Positions 20,859 to 32,909 of a DNA stretch of 64,000 nucleotides are shown here, piece after piece. The DNA lies in contig NW_026973756.1 in the NCBI RefSeq assembly GCF_035594125.1, positions 162,501 through 226,500 on the forward strand, given 5' to 3'. The translations under genes and the position numbers were made by a program. The DNA comes from Scylla paramamosain (Eukaryota; Arthropoda; Malacostraca; Decapoda; Portunidae). Within the stretch, counting starts at the first letter, position 1; the number at the start of each line of letters is the position of its first letter. The notes beneath the pieces were generated by a model. The model did no database searches. It was given only the letters and a program-made list of their open reading frames with translations, and was not told the origin of the DNA.

Positions 20859-21240
20859 ACCCAATTCGCGCCAACTCGTGCCCAACAGCGCGGCAGCTCG
20901 TGCAGACCTCTTGCCACCAAGTCGGGGAAGTCGAGGCAGGTGGCACGACGTCGCGTTAAAATTAAAACAGTTTCATTTTTTTTCCCGACGTGGTACGAAG
21001 TGGCGACGTCGGCCCCACCTCGTGCCATCACCTCGTGACACCTCGTACCCTGTTCGAGACACCTCGCGCCTATTGGCACGACGTCGCGCCTGGCGCGCAG
21101 TGGTGCGAGCTCGTGCTACCTGGGCGCGAGGTGTCACGAGGTGTGGTGCGGGGTGGTACGAGGTTAGTGCGAGGTGGGCGCGACGTTAGTCCGAGGTGGG
21201 CACGAAGTTAGCGCGAGGTGGTGGCGAGCTGTATAATTGC
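20859..21240. repeat. Left subterminal array of CACCTCGTG-type motifs
   Basis: The 9-mer CACCTCGTG or its complement occurs exactly three times here, with many one-mismatch variants (for example GCGAGGTGG, TACGAGGTT) and interleaved GCACGACGT-type words. The same words recur in the right subterminal zone. Such arrays are typical binding sites for a transposase or its DNA-binding partner; that role is inferred. Confidence 0.7.
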
Positions 21241-21265
21241 CTCTCACGTGACCTGATCCAAGGGG

Positions 21266-21273
21266 TATATAAA
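21266..21273 (+). promoter_or_regulatory. TATA box of the MADF-BESS gene
   Basis: TATATAAA lies 84 bp upstream of the ATG at 21357. Initiation 25-30 bp downstream would place the first in-frame ATG at 21282 before the transcript start, which supports the ATG at 21357. Confidence 0.7.
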
Positions 21274-21356
21274 CAGCACCCGTGGGCCACATGGTCACTT
21301 ATCTCGCAAACACAGACAGAAGAAGAACCCTCCCATCTCCAGCCAACCTTTCCAAG

Positions 21357-22703
21357 ATGCCCAAGAAAGGCAAGCAGCAAGCACCACAGCAGGAGTCTTC
21401 CCCGAGTCTGCAGGAGGAAGAAACTGGTGATGTTCCTCCTGAGGTTCCTGACGACACTGACGTTCCTGATGTGGAAGTGGTGAAGGTACAACCTGTTGCT
21501 GGGCTCTCCAGGAAACGCACTCGGCCATCCAAGAAAGACGTTCAGGACTACCCCTTCAACGACGACCAACTGAGGGAGATAGCAAACTACGTCCAGTTGC
21601 ATCCAGAGCTCTACGATAAGCGGAACGAGAAGTGGCTGAATCCGGCGTGGAAGGAGAGCCTCTGGAAGGACCTGGCCCAAACTTTCTCGGACTGTTCTCA
21701 CCAGCAGGTGAAGAAGGTGGTGGACAAGAAGAGAACAGATTTTGGGAAAATCGAGAAGAGGGAGAGCAAGAGTGGATCAGCAGCCAGGCCGAGGACGCAG
21801 AGGGAGCAGAAGATCGTCGAGGTTTGGGCCTTCCTGGCAGGTCACATCGCCCACGAAAGTACGCACCCTAGTGATGACTTCGGCAGACAAGGTGACGATC
21901 AAGATTCCTCCAGCCATGAGTCTGTCCTATCGGCCCACTCAATTGCCAGGAGGAAGAGGAAGAAGGAACGGCAGGAGGAGGAACTATCCAGCCCACGATC
22001 CACCAAATCTACCCAGGAGAGCAGTGCCATCCAAGAACTACTCCAGAGTGCACAGCTGCTAGCTACACGAAAACCACCAGTCGAGGGACCTGACGCTGAC
22101 ATCCGGCAGTTTGTTGAATTTATGTACACTCGCCTGAAGAAGGTTTCCCCCATGCATCATGGAGTACTCTTCTCCAAGATCGCGTACATGATCAGCCTCA
22201 TGGAGGAACCAGTGATGGCCAGGAGTGCTATTAAAGACCCGAGGAGGTTGCTGGATTCTGTGCCCATGCCACTAGGAGTTGCGAGCCCATCGCACCTGTG
22301 GCAGCCTCCTGCACCGCCTACTCTTGCTCCTGCTCCTCCTCCTCCTCCTCCAGTCTATCATCAGCCGCAGTACCAGCAGCCACATTACTCGCAGCCCCAA
22401 TACCAACAACAACAGTACCAACAGCCTCAACAACAACAGTACCAACAGCCTCAACAACAATACCAGCCTCAACAATCAGAACAGCAACAGTTCCCTCAGC
22501 AGCCACAGCAGCAGCAGGTGCCCACCCCAATACAGTGGGAATCTATACTCGGCTGTTCACCGTCCCCCGTCAAGACCCTGCAGCACACAAGTACGACCAC
22601 CAAACTCCAGGGCCAGAAGACGAAATCGCCGGCGAAAAAGGCCATAATGTCCCCCATGATCGAGACGCCGAAGGGCTACGAGGCGGAGGATAGCGACGAG
22701 TAA
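21357..22703 (+). CDS. Harbinger-encoded MADF-BESS DNA-binding protein
   Basis: The product has 448 residues from the ATG at 21357, the first one downstream of the inferred transcript start; an in-frame ATG at 21282 would add 25 residues. A MADF domain (a Myb/SANT relative) covers about residues 70-165, with the pattern LREIANYVQLHPELYD followed by W..AW..LA. A basic RRKRKK at about 198-203 looks like a nuclear localisation signal. A BESS-like motif lies at about 246-282 (FVEFMYTRLKK..., then FSKIAYMI). A Pro/Gln-rich tract follows at about 317-391. PIF/Harbinger elements need a second Myb-like or MADF protein to bind the ends and help bring the transposase into the nucleus, and this gene fits that role. 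The frame is intact, and AATAAA signals at 22714 and 22756 follow the stop. Binding to the subterminal motifs is inference. Confidence 0.88.
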   Translation: MPKKGKQQAPQQESSPSLQEEETGDVPPEVPDDTDVPDVEVVKVQPVAGLSRKRTRPSKKDVQDYPFNDDQLREIANYVQLHPELYDKRNEKWLNPAWKESLWKDLAQTFSDCSHQQVKKVVDKKRTDFGKIEKRESKSGSAARPRTQREQKIVEVWAFLAGHIAHESTHPSDDFGRQGDDQDSSSHESVLSAHSIARRKRKKERQEEELSSPRSTKSTQESSAIQELLQSAQLLATRKPPVEGPDADIRQFVEFMYTRLKKVSPMHHGVLFSKIAYMISLMEEPVMARSAIKDPRRLLDSVPMPLGVASPSHLWQPPAPPTLAPAPPPPPPVYHQPQYQQPHYSQPQYQQQQYQQPQQQQYQQPQQQYQPQQSEQQQFPQQPQQQQVPTPIQWESILGCSPSPVKTLQHTSTTTKLQGQKTKSPAKKAIMSPMIETPKGYEAEDSDE

Positions 22704-22713
22704 ATGTAAACAA

Positions 22714-22761
22714 AATAAAAATGTATTGCATATAAAAATATGTTAAAATGTATGAAATAAA
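22714..22761 (+). promoter_or_regulatory. Polyadenylation signals of the MADF-BESS gene
   Basis: AATAAA occurs at 22714-22719 and again at 22756-22761, within 60 bp of the stop codon. Confidence 0.65.
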
Positions 22762-22826
22762 TATGAAAAAAACAACTATATTTTTTCCCTTTTCATTTAT
22801 AATATAAGTATGGATATAAAATAATA

Positions 22827-22877
22827 ACTGGTAAAAGGAGACATTAAAAACACTTTTTAATGTTTCCTTTTACCAGT
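22827..22877. repeat. 24-bp inverted repeat (hairpin) between the convergent genes
   Basis: ACTGGTAAAAGGAGACATTA and following bases pair with TTTTTAATGTTTCCTTTTAC and following bases across a short loop, with one mismatch in 24. The left-arm word ATAATAACTGGTAAAAGG recurs as a single copy near 23081-23100. Confidence 0.85.
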
Positions 22878-23155
22878 AAAAAAAAAATTATAAACTACAA
22901 ACTGAATATAAATAATTGGGACATAAATGGTAAAAGAGAAAAAAAATATACTAAAACTTGGGAAGTTAAGAAATGGATTGAAAATTGAGGATTTGAAATG
23001 ATAACAGATAAAAGGGAATAATGAAGAGTTGGTAATAAAGAACTTGGAAAATAATAACTGAATATATAAATAAGGTATTGAAATAATAACTGGTAAAAGG
23101 TAAAACACTTGGAAAATTAAATCAGAGAATCACACATGGAAAAGGTACTGTCCCC

Positions 23156-23281
<126 letters not shown>

Positions 23282-23670
23282 CATTTTATAGCTTTGATAT
23301 ATCCATCAAGTATAGATTTTATTTCAATGTCGTAAATATGAAAAATTCTTTGCTAAAATTTTAATCTTATAACCAGACAATCTTAACAATTTTAGACCAA
23401 AGTCTTATGTAATTAATAAATGAAGGTGTTTAATTATCCAGATTTGCCTATTACTTAATAAGTTAATAATTTTTGTAAACATTAAATTCATATTTAAAAT
23501 TTTTTTTAACATATATTCTATTTTACTCTTATTTCCTTTCCCATTCCCTCCCACCCAAATATGATATTCCTATAATGTATATAGTTTATATTTTGGGATA
23601 TAATTCAAAGTCAAGGAAGCTTAATCGGTTTCTTTATTATCAAATACACAGATAACATTTATTAACACAG

Positions 23671-23815
<145 letters not shown>

Positions 23816-23818
23816 TAA

Positions 23819-25159
23819 TTATTGCTCCATCCTTTGTTCGTCTGCTGGTCGTCCTCTTGGATATACCATCCTTTCTCGCCAGGGAACTGCGCCCGCTTCT
23901 GATGCATAGTACAAAGCCAGGTAGTCTCGGACGGCCTTTGCTTCTCTCGTTGGATTTGTTCCCCGTCGAGTTTGGAGGCGTTGCATCAGATTTGGTATGT
24001 TCCTCCACGATCCATCAATCACGTTATGGTCACCATCTTCGCAGTCGACTTCTTGGGGATGGAAATTTGAGTAGCGGTCCAATATCAGGTTGTGCATCAC
24101 ACACCCACACATGGTGACAATTTTGACAACTGCAGGTCGTTGTAGCATGGTAGTGCCGAAGACTCTAAATCGTGACTGCAGGAGACCGAAAGCATTTTCC
24201 ACCACACGACGGGCGCGAGACAACCTGTAGCTGAAGATTTTTTCTTCGTATACCTGGGATTGATGTGAGTAAGGTTTCATAAGCCAGGTCTTGAGGGCGA
24301 AGGCATCATCAGCAACAACGTGGAATGGGATTGGCGTGTCGTCACTCGGCAGGAAGCTGTGCTCTGGAAATCCCACTCGTTTCTGCGCGATGGCATCGTG
24401 AAGGGTGCACTTGAACCAAGTTCCTCCATCACCAGCACTTCCTTCAGCACCTACGTCGACGTACAGGAACTTGTAGTTTGCATCTGCGACGGCCATGAGG
24501 ACAATGCTGTGGAACTTCTTGTAATTGAAGAACAGTGATCCTGCATGCCAGGGCTTCTTCACTCGAACATGCTTGCCATCCAGACCACCTCCACACTTGT
24601 GATAGTTCCACCTCTTTGAGAATCCTTCGGCAACTTGATTCCATTCTTCTGGAGTTCTTGGGCACTTGAGCACCTCAGGTTTGTATATGTCAATTATGGC
24701 CTGGCAGACTTTAGGTACGAATCTACAGATGGCGGTTTTGGAGACCCTGAAGCTGTATTGCAGACTCGTATATGAATCGCCGGATGCCAGGAATTGGAGG
24801 GTGACAGCCAACTTCAACCCCACTGACAGGGGCTCTCTCATTCTGGTGGCTTTTTTGGCGAGGATTGGAGTAAGCCGGTCCACCATCTCTCTGAAAAGTT
24901 CAGGTTTGATGCGGAGGAAGTTCTTGTAGCCCTTGGTGTCTTCTCGGTTGAGCTCCTGCAGCAGGTGGTGAAAATCGCCATGCATCGATCGTCTCGTAAG
25001 CCATTCACGGCACCATATTGTTCTGGGTCTTCTTGCTCGTGGCTGGGGTGGCACGGGAGGTTGCTGTAGACGTCTTCTTTGCAGCAGCAATGCAGCAGCC
25101 ACCATCAGGATTCCTGCCATCAGTACTTGAGCCTCTTGTCTGTAGTTTTCTTCCTCCAT
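23819..25159 (-). CDS. PIF/Harbinger DDE transposase (HARBI1-like)
   Basis: A 446-residue DDE-4 family nuclease that excises the element and reinserts it at TWA sites. The catalytic triad is visible: D194 in [10 protein letters not shown], an aspartate in VADDAFAL (D284 or D285), and E321 in [11 protein letters not shown]. The accessory [12 protein letters not shown] block is at about 233-244. An N-terminal helix-turn-helix-like region at 110-150 ([14 protein letters not shown], then [12 protein letters not shown]) matches the family. The length is ordinary for intact Harbinger transposases, and I see no stop or frameshift. The start fits: TATATAAA sits at 25219-25212, leaving a short leader before the ATG at 25159. 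It converges with the MADF-BESS gene and ends beside AATAAA signals. Host-domesticated HARBI1 is an alternative for the family, but the TIRs and target duplication show that this copy is still a transposon. Confidence 0.95.
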   Translation of the reverse strand: MEEENYRQEAQVLMAGILMVAAALLLQRRRLQQPPVPPQPRARRPRTIWCREWLTRRSMHGDFHHLLQELNREDTKGYKNFLRIKPELFREMVDRLTPILAKKATRMREPLSVGLKLAVTLQFLASGDSYTSLQYSFRVSKTAICRFVPKVCQAIIDIYKPEVLKCPRTPEEWNQVAEGFSKRWNYHKCGGGLDGKHVRVKKPWHAGSLFFNYKKFHSIVLMAVADANYKFLYVDVGAEGSAGDGGTWFKCTLHDAIAQKRVGFPEHSFLPSDDTPIPFHVVADDAFALKTWLMKPYSHQSQVYEEKIFSYRLSRARRVVENAFGLLQSRFRVFGTTMLQRPAVVKIVTMCGCVMHNLILDRYSNFHPQEVDCEDGDHNVIDGSWRNIPNLMQRLQTRRGTNPTREAKAVRDYLALYYASEAGAVPWRERMVYPRGRPADEQRMEQ

Positions 25160-25211
25160 CTTCCCTGCTTGCCAGTCTAGCTTTGAGTGACTTGATCATC
25201 ATTCCCCACCC

Positions 25212-25219
25212 TTTATATA
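25212..25219 (-). promoter_or_regulatory. TATA box of the transposase gene
   Basis: TATATAAA on the minus strand lies about 53 bp upstream of the transposase ATG. It mirrors the TATATAAA of the partner gene at the other end. Confidence 0.7.
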
Positions 25220-25314
25220 CCGCTTGGGAGGCGCTGCAAATATTGGACGCATCCTCACAACACCCCGTGACATATCGTGACAGTACATCGGCAACAACCT
25301 CGTAATTAATTAAA

Positions 25315-25526
25315 ATGCCTGTGCGACCCCTCAAAACGGGTCGTCGGGTTGGGCCACACCTCGTGTGCACGTCGCGATGACCTCGTGCCCACGTCGTGAT
25401 CACCTCGTGTCACGTCTCGCAACACCTCGTGCCCAGATCGGGCTCACCTCGTGCCACATCGCCACACCCTTGCGCGCAATGTACCCGACGTCTCTGTTTC
25501 TGTACTGTTTCTACTCGCGGTGTGGC
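25315..25526. repeat. Right subterminal array of CACCTCGTG-type motifs
   Basis: The 9-mer CACCTCGTG occurs exactly four times, with further variants such as GACCTCGTG and interleaved CACGTCG words. Spacing is irregular, about 20-40 bp. Confidence 0.72.
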
Positions 25527-25582
25527 GCGCACTCACCTCGTGCCACGTCGTGCCCAAAAAGTGCGCGTGTGGCAACCTACCT
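25527..25582 (-). repeat. Right terminal inverted repeat, 56 bp
   Basis: Its reverse complement begins AGGTAGGTTGCCACACGCGC and matches the left end at 54 of 56 positions. Confidence 0.93.
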
Positions 25583-25585
25583 TTA
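25583..25585. repeat. Right target-site duplication (TTA)
   Basis: TTA directly follows the right terminal inverted repeat and equals the left copy at 20800-20802. Confidence 0.8.
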
Positions 25586-26004
25586 GCTATCAACCATGGA
25601 TGGTTTGCGCCTCAACTGTGGCTCCCCAACCAGAAGCAAGATGGTGCGTGACGGCTGTATCCTGCGGGGAGAGAGGGCGTGAGGGAGTGAAAACAACAAC
25701 AGCAGGCCAGTAGATAGAGCGTACAAGGCTAATAAAGAATTAAAAAAAAAGGGAGGGGCAAAAAAGAAGTGATTTTTCTTTTACTTAACATCACTAATTT
25801 AAATGCTACGATTATGTGGGACAAGAGCAGAGCAGGTGAGGGTAAGAGCAAGACGATGATACAGGAAGAAGGAGAAAGAGATGGGAGGGAGGGGGGTGCA
25901 TTTGAGGAGCTGTGAACGAGGAAAGGAATGAGTGAGGCTAAATTAAGAGAGAGGAAAAGGATGGAGGATAAAGTGAAGGACAGAGCAAAGAAAAAGACGA
26001 TAAC

Positions 26005-26115
<111 letters not shown>

Positions 26116-26211
26116 AGGAGGAGGAGAGATGGGGGGGCCTGTTTACAAGCACGTGGGCTCGTGTTGACATTGTGTTTACACGTGATGGAGTGTCTCTGTA
26201 ACCCTGCCTTC

Positions 26212-26672
26212 TTTTTTTTTTTATGTAGGAGGGACACTGGCCAAGGGCAACAAAATCCAATAGAAAATAAAATGCCCACTGAGATGCCAGTCCCATAAAA
26301 GGGTCCAAAGCGGTAGTCAAAAATTGAAGGATATGTATCTTGAAGGAATTCAAGTCATAGGAAGGTGGAAATACAGGAGTAGGCAGGGAGTTCCAGAGTT
26401 TACCCTAGAAAGAGATGAATGATTGAGAATACTGGTTAACTCTTGCGTTAGAGAGGTGGACAGAATAGGAGTGAGAGAAAGAAGAAAGTGTTGTGCAGCG
26501 AGGCCGCGGGAGGAGGGGAGGCATGCAGTTAACAAGTTCAGAAGAGCAGTTAGCATGAAAATAGCGGTAGAAGACAGTTAGACATGCAACACTGCGGCGG
26601 TGAGAGAGAGGCTGAAGACAGTCAGTTAGAGGAGAGGAGTTGATGAGACGAAAAGCTTTTGATTTCAGCCTG
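26212..26672 (-). mobile_element. LINE family A, 3' fragment (about 460 bp)
   Basis: A T-run followed by the family A 3' end (GGGACACTGGCCAAGGGCAA) opens this copy. It continues in parallel with 39349-39800, including the terminal part of the reverse-transcriptase frame (FRLINSSPLTDCLQPLSHRR and NQYSQSFI on the minus strand). Homology stops near AAAGCTTTTGATTTCAGCC at 26672, which marks 5' truncation. The coding remnant is broken and non-functional. Confidence 0.85.
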
Positions 26673-26756
26673 TTGCTTCCGTCTTCTTTCCTTTCCTTGT
26701 TTTCTTTATTCATCTCCTTTTTCTTCCTTCTACTTCATCTTGGGTCATTTTTCCTG

Positions 26757-26758
<2 letters not shown>

Positions 26759-26810
<52 letters not shown>
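26759..26810. repeat. (CA)n microsatellite
   Basis: Pure CA dinucleotides, 26 units. Confidence 0.97.
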
Positions 26811-26812
<2 letters not shown>

Positions 26813-27244
26813 CTGAGTTTCGTAGGGAGTCCAACTTAAGTAATGGTGCCCGGCTGTATAAGTTTCCTGGTCCTGAGACGCGTTAGCACAGTAAAGAGGG
26901 GGAGCCTGATACTTGTAATGTGAAACTGAAAAATGTTCTCTGATGGGCATAGCCGTACACCTTGCAGTAGAACATGGCACTGGTAGATGTAAGGAAGGTG
27001 CAAGGTCTTGTAGTATGAATGTGTAGTGTGTTGTGCGTGGTGTTGGTGATCAGATGCAGCAACACAATTGTTACATCTCACCTTGTTACGTGTCAGCGAA
27101 TTTCTTGGGTATTTGTTTTACGTCATATTGGTAATTAATCAGATGTAGTAAGAGAAGCAAACTCTATATCCTCTTTGTTACGCCCTCTATGCCTGATATA
27201 TTCTCCTGAAAGCTGTTACACTTCTCCAGACCAGTATCCAGTAT

Positions 27245-27289
27245 GCCAGTATCCTTCCTACATAAAAAAAAAAAAAAAAAAAAAAAAAA
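27245..27289 (+). mobile_element. Minimal 3' end of LINE family A with poly(A) tail
   Basis: GCCAGTATCCTTCCTACAT followed by about 25 A residues matches the terminal bases and tail of the 39.3-kb copy, in the opposite orientation. Only about 20 bp of element remain, so this would be an extreme 5' truncation. The match is short but runs exactly into the poly(A). Confidence 0.6.
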
Positions 27290-27712
27290 GTGTTGTATCC
27301 TCTTTACCCAAGCTTGGAGTCGTTCATCTAATACAAACACAAGTATATAAACCTTAGTCTCACGTTGTAGTCTATTGGCTTAACGCTTCAAACCAATTCA
27401 ATTTGATTCAGTCTCCTTCCGTTCCTTATGTATCATGTCAAATACTCTCATTAACCACTACTGTCATACGCCAAGTTTTTGTATCTCAGAAGATTATATC
27501 AATATGCCACAGTTGCAGGGCATAAACAAATAATAGTGTTCCATTACGCCGTGTGAAGAGCGAGCGAGTGAACACCGTCCCGCTAGTGAAGTATTTGTCG
27601 TGCCCGCCAGCCACACCAGATGGCCTCACATTTCCCACCACCGCACACCATCAATCACTACTGCCTGGCGTGCATGGTGTCTCACGCTATTTGCATAATA
27701 AATTAATCAAAT

Positions 27713-27716
<4 letters not shown>

Positions 27717-27776
<60 letters not shown>
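27717..27776. repeat. (CT)n microsatellite
   Basis: Pure CT dinucleotides, 30 units. A short (CA)n lies at 27824-27846. Confidence 0.97.
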
Positions 27777-27779
<3 letters not shown>

Positions 27780-27951
27780 AGAAATTTATAATCGAAATTA
27801 TCGAAATTATCAAATTTATTATCACACACACACACACACACACACATTTTGTCCTGTCTCCATAAATATTGTTTTATAAAGAGCAACTGTTAATATTAAA
27901 GACGATTCTGATGGGAAAAGATAGAAAAACTTAAAACAGTAATTATAGTAA

Positions 27952-28436
<485 letters not shown>

Positions 28437-28550
28437 AGTGTGATGAAAGTAAGGGAGAATAAAGTAATGTATCATAATGATAGCAACCATGAATATTAAA
28501 GACGCTTCTGATGAGTAACACTAACAAAAATAATACTAAATATCACCTTA

Positions 28551-28612
28551 TTATTATCATTATTATCATCATCATCATTATTATCATTATTCTTATTATT
28601 ATTGTTGGTCCC
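28551..28612. repeat. (TTA/TCA)n array
   Basis: Imperfect TTA and TCA units, ending at ATTGTTGGTCCC. On the minus strand this reads GGGACCAACAATAATAA, similar to a SINE-like junction at 28960. Confidence 0.85.
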
Positions 28613-28919
28613 ACACAAGTGGCATAGGAGGAGAAACCTGTGAAAATAACTGGCGAGGCGGAGCAACACATGGGGGCTATCAAACAGCTGGAGTCTCCTG
28701 GAGTACTGAGTTTACTAACAGCGGTGAACCCAAACATGTGTTTCGCCTGCCGACGTGGCAAACCCGCAGGCAACAATGACGTGTCAGGCACACCTTATTT
28801 GTGCACCGACCTATCAACAAACATATCATTTATACCAAAATTAATGTAAATTCATATATAATAATAAATCAAATATCAACACCCTTTAAAGTCTCAATAC
28901 AAACAATCTTGGCAATCCC

Positions 28920-28967
28920 ATTCTTCCTCACAAACCGAGTGAACCAAGTTCAAACCCCTGGCGCCAA
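28920..28967 (+). mobile_element. Possible tRNA-derived SINE 3' half
   Basis: CTCACAAACCGAGTGAACCA, then AGTTCAAACCCCTGG and CGCCAACA, resemble the T-arm/B-box half of a tRNA-derived SINE and run straight into a (TTA)n tail. No A box is recognisable, so this is tentative. Confidence 0.3.
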
Positions 28968-28969
28968 CA

Positions 28970-29034
<65 letters not shown>

Positions 29035-29113
29035 CATTATTATTATCATTATTATTATTATTACTATTATTATCATTATTTTTATTATTTTTGTTATTAT
29101 TATTATTTTTATA

Positions 29114-29181
<68 letters not shown>

Positions 29182-29194
29182 CATTATTATTATT
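28968..29194. repeat. (TTA)n array, about 225 bp
   Basis: Long TTA array with scattered TCA and TTT interruptions. Confidence 0.97.
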
Positions 29195-30033
29195 CCTCTT
29201 TATCCTGCTCTTCTCTCCTCCTCCCTCCATCCTTCCTTCCCTTCTTTCTTCCTTTCCCCTCCTCCTCCTTCTAATCCTTGCTCCTCTTTGCTTCTCCTCC
29301 TCCTCTTCTCTTCTCCTTGTGTCCTTCCACTTCTTCTTTCTTTTTTTTCTTCTTTTTGCTTTTCCCTCTTATCCCTCTATACTATAACAAATGGTAAAGG
29401 TACGAAGTTGCTATGATGTGTGTGTGTGTGTGTGACAGGAGAATAACCTTTAATAGAAGGGAAGGGTTTGGTGAGGTCACGAGAGCAGGTGGAGTGGTCA
29501 GGTCATCTGAAGGGTCGTGCTTTACTTCTGCTCCAGCCTCCTGTCCTGCACTGACGGACGGTCTGGTCAGTTGCTTCTCTGACTTCACCACAGGCGCGAA
29601 AATTCTGTCACTTTTCGTGGTAAGGTTGTCAGCATGGGACAGGGAGGCCACGACACTAGAACCTGGGACCAGTCACAACACTGTTCGCTGGTGGATAACA
29701 AGAGATGACAAAACAGGAAATATGAAGGACTTTCCTAAGTATTCAATATGCATTTTTTTTTTTTTTTTTTTTATGATCTAGTAAAGTTGAGGCACATTCC
29801 CTGGGCCAACAATGAACAATGATCAGGGTTTTAAGGTTCCCGCCGTGAACAATGAGGACAGCACACGTATAAAATGATGGCAGTGTGCTCTTATGAATGA
29901 ATGGTTGAGGCGAGGGGCGAGGGCCAACGAGGCATTCTCAGGTGAAGTAGGCCACTGGCTTGGGCTGAGGCTATGCTGGGGCGACCATGGCTGGCTGGAG
30001 GAGGCATGGGTACTCATTCATTCATAACACACT

Positions 30034-30036
<3 letters not shown>

Positions 30037-30082
<46 letters not shown>
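30037..30082. repeat. (GA)n microsatellite
   Basis: Pure GA dinucleotides. Confidence 0.97.
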
Positions 30083-30084
<2 letters not shown>

Positions 30085-32609
30085 TTTGTTGATGAGTACC
30101 GTTCCTTGTGTTTTGCTAGAGAACATTTTCCAAGATACGTCTGATGTATAATTTATTTACTTTTCATTAATCAGGTCTGGAGCCTCAAATTTATAGTTTT
30201 CATTATTAACGTGTCACGATTTTAAACAAGTTGCTTGAAAGTACTTGTGTAATTAATACTAAATGTCTAAGAGGTCGGAACATAAAAATACTTGTAATTC
30301 AGTTATACTTGCGTGAAGTGTCCTGCTGTATTGTGTTGTGTTTTGCAACATTGCCTTGTGTTACGTTACAATGCAGCCAGAAGACCTGACAGACGCGCAT
30401 CATGCAGGCTGCACAGGAAGGCAACCAACAACAGTGAAAAATGCGATAAAATTACGGGAATGACTTGAGGTGGACGTGCCCGTAGGCACACTCCATACCA
30501 ATTAAGCTGCCCTGTTCAGTACTCACCGAGCTGCTCAACGCCTCGCCACTCACACCCACTGCTACCTTCCTAACTCTCGTGGTCTTCAATATACGTCACT
30601 GTCCATTGACGGCACAAATACGTAATCACACACCTCTCACACCCCTTAAACACGAACTGCCAACCACAAGGCAGCCAGCCGTTCTCTGTTATGTAAATAT
30701 TTGTTTTCTCTAAACAGTAATGATTGATTAATTGATTTATTTTTAATATGAATAAAAATATTTTTTGTGATGAAAATATTACATATGAACTGTAAATGAA
30801 AACCATATTAGTAACCTACATGAATGGTTTTATGGATTAGGCTACATTTGCTATAAGTTATCAATCCATTGATAACTTTGTTTGCATTATGGGTTTTTAT
30901 GCATTTTTTTCTTTTCCTAATCAATATTATTTTGACTTTACCTTCATATTATATTGGCAAGCCAAGAAAATGTTCAAAATGTCGACATGATCCGCTGCTA
31001 GTCATCTCGTTTCCTTTTTTTTTTTTTCTTTCTTCTTCTTATGCGTCTTACAGCTATATTCTTCTTATTCTTTTGTTAAAAAAAAAGAAAAAGAAAACAC
31101 AATTTCATGATATATAAATGTGAAAAGACGAATGATTATAAATGACATTTGCTATTATCGTACACCGAACGCGGGACAAGGCGGGTGTGCGCAGCAGCTT
31201 GCCAAACGTGTTCCTGTGTTTTCTTTCTCGGAGTGTTGACGTGCCGTGACCCTGACGAAGGGAAGAGTGTGCCAGTGTTGAGGGACAGACGAGGCGTCGT
31301 GCACTGGTGAGTAGCGCCTGTTCTGGTGTGCGGGGAGAGGCAGACTCCGGAGTGTGAGAGCCACGGTCGCCTGCTGCAGCATCACGCTGACACACCAAAC
31401 TAGACATTGTAATGATAAGTAGTGTCACATTTCATGATGACACAGACTATGACCTTTGCAATCGTACACCCTGCTGCAGCTAGCCTAACTCGTCCCTCAC
31501 CACTCTGCCCCTGGCCCTGCCCGACACACCACCCCTGTCATGTCACAAGGAACTTACTTTTTCCCTTTTATTTAATTAGACACTTTGTGTAAAGCAGTTT
31601 AAGGTTTGTTCCTTAAAAAGTGGCTGGCCCAAGTGAAAGTTGAAGTTTCGTGTTTTATTCGATAGTTACTGTGGAAAATAATGAGATGGGTCACTCCTCG
31701 CATGCAAGCATACCAGCTAGTTGTGTAAGCAATCGAGTCAAGTATTTAACAAGCATGGAGACACTGTGTGACACCTCTCGCCTTGTGTTACAAAATTAAC
31801 ACTAAAGAAAAAAATAATAAAAGTCACAAGTGGAAGGCAAGTGTCTCACCATGGCCACGGAAAGGTGACCTCACATCTCCTGCACAATACTCTCTCTCTC
31901 TCTCTCTCTCGTCTCTCTCTCTCTGATGATTGGCAAGTGTATAACAACAGCATCGCCTGCCACAAGACACTCGCTGTAGGATTTGCCAGACTCATGTTTG
32001 TGTTAGTTGTGTTCGGTGTGGTGTTTGTTGATGGAGGGCAGTGAGGCTGTGGTGCCTTAGCGAAACAGTTCCTTGCCTTTCCAGTGTTAGGTAAACACGC
32101 TTCTCTTTGCTAACATACAACACATCCTCCAGCAATGTAGATATTCACCTTCAGTCTCTAGTCTTTACCGCCTCATAGAGTCTACCAAGGTACGCTGAGT
32201 CTCATCCTTTGCAGTAGACTGAATCATTCACTTAGTGACGTAACTCCTTGTCTAGAGTTGAAGTGCTAATGTGTGTCTTCCCGCTGTCTTCCCTCAGAAC
32301 GCTATGCAAGTGACACCAAGAGCAGGTTGTCTCGCGGCGTTGTCTGTTCTGCTTTGATGGTTCACCAATCTCCATCACATTGCTGCTGCTCGGTGTATCT
32401 TCACCAGCCTCACAGCGGGCGCTCCTAACCTGCTAACTGTCTCTCCCACTCCAGCGGCTTCCTGTCCATCATGCCAGGTGTCTCATTCACTCACACCTGA
32501 CGCACGGAATCGGGGAAGCGTAGACACGCAGCTCAAGCTCAACACTCCACGCTCTGTTCACTATTACCTGCTTCCATTTACCTCCTACATTTCTCGTCCT
32601 CTTTTCCAG

Positions 32610-32738
<129 letters not shown>

Positions 32739-32821
32739 TACTTGCTTTCTTTCTTTCCCTACTCCGCTGTTGCAATTTTTTTTTTCTCTCTCTCTAACAC
32801 TAATTACCTTGTAAATGGAAG

Positions 32822-32906
<85 letters not shown>
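32822..32906. repeat. (GA)n microsatellite
   Basis: Pure GA dinucleotides, about 41 units. Confidence 0.97.

Positions 32907-32909
<3 letters not shown>

Noticed and set aside
21282..21356. Upstream in-frame ATG as start of the MADF-BESS gene
   Set aside because: It lies only 9 bp past the TATA box, before the expected transcript start, so the ATG at 21357 is preferred.
22272..22693. Overlapping frames rich in Leu, Ser/Asn or Ala/Val
   Set aside because: They are shadow frames of the Pro/Gln-rich tract in the MADF-BESS gene.
29620..29690. SINE B-box-like word on the minus strand
   Set aside because: The match (AGGTTCTAGTGTC) is weak and no tRNA-like head is visible.
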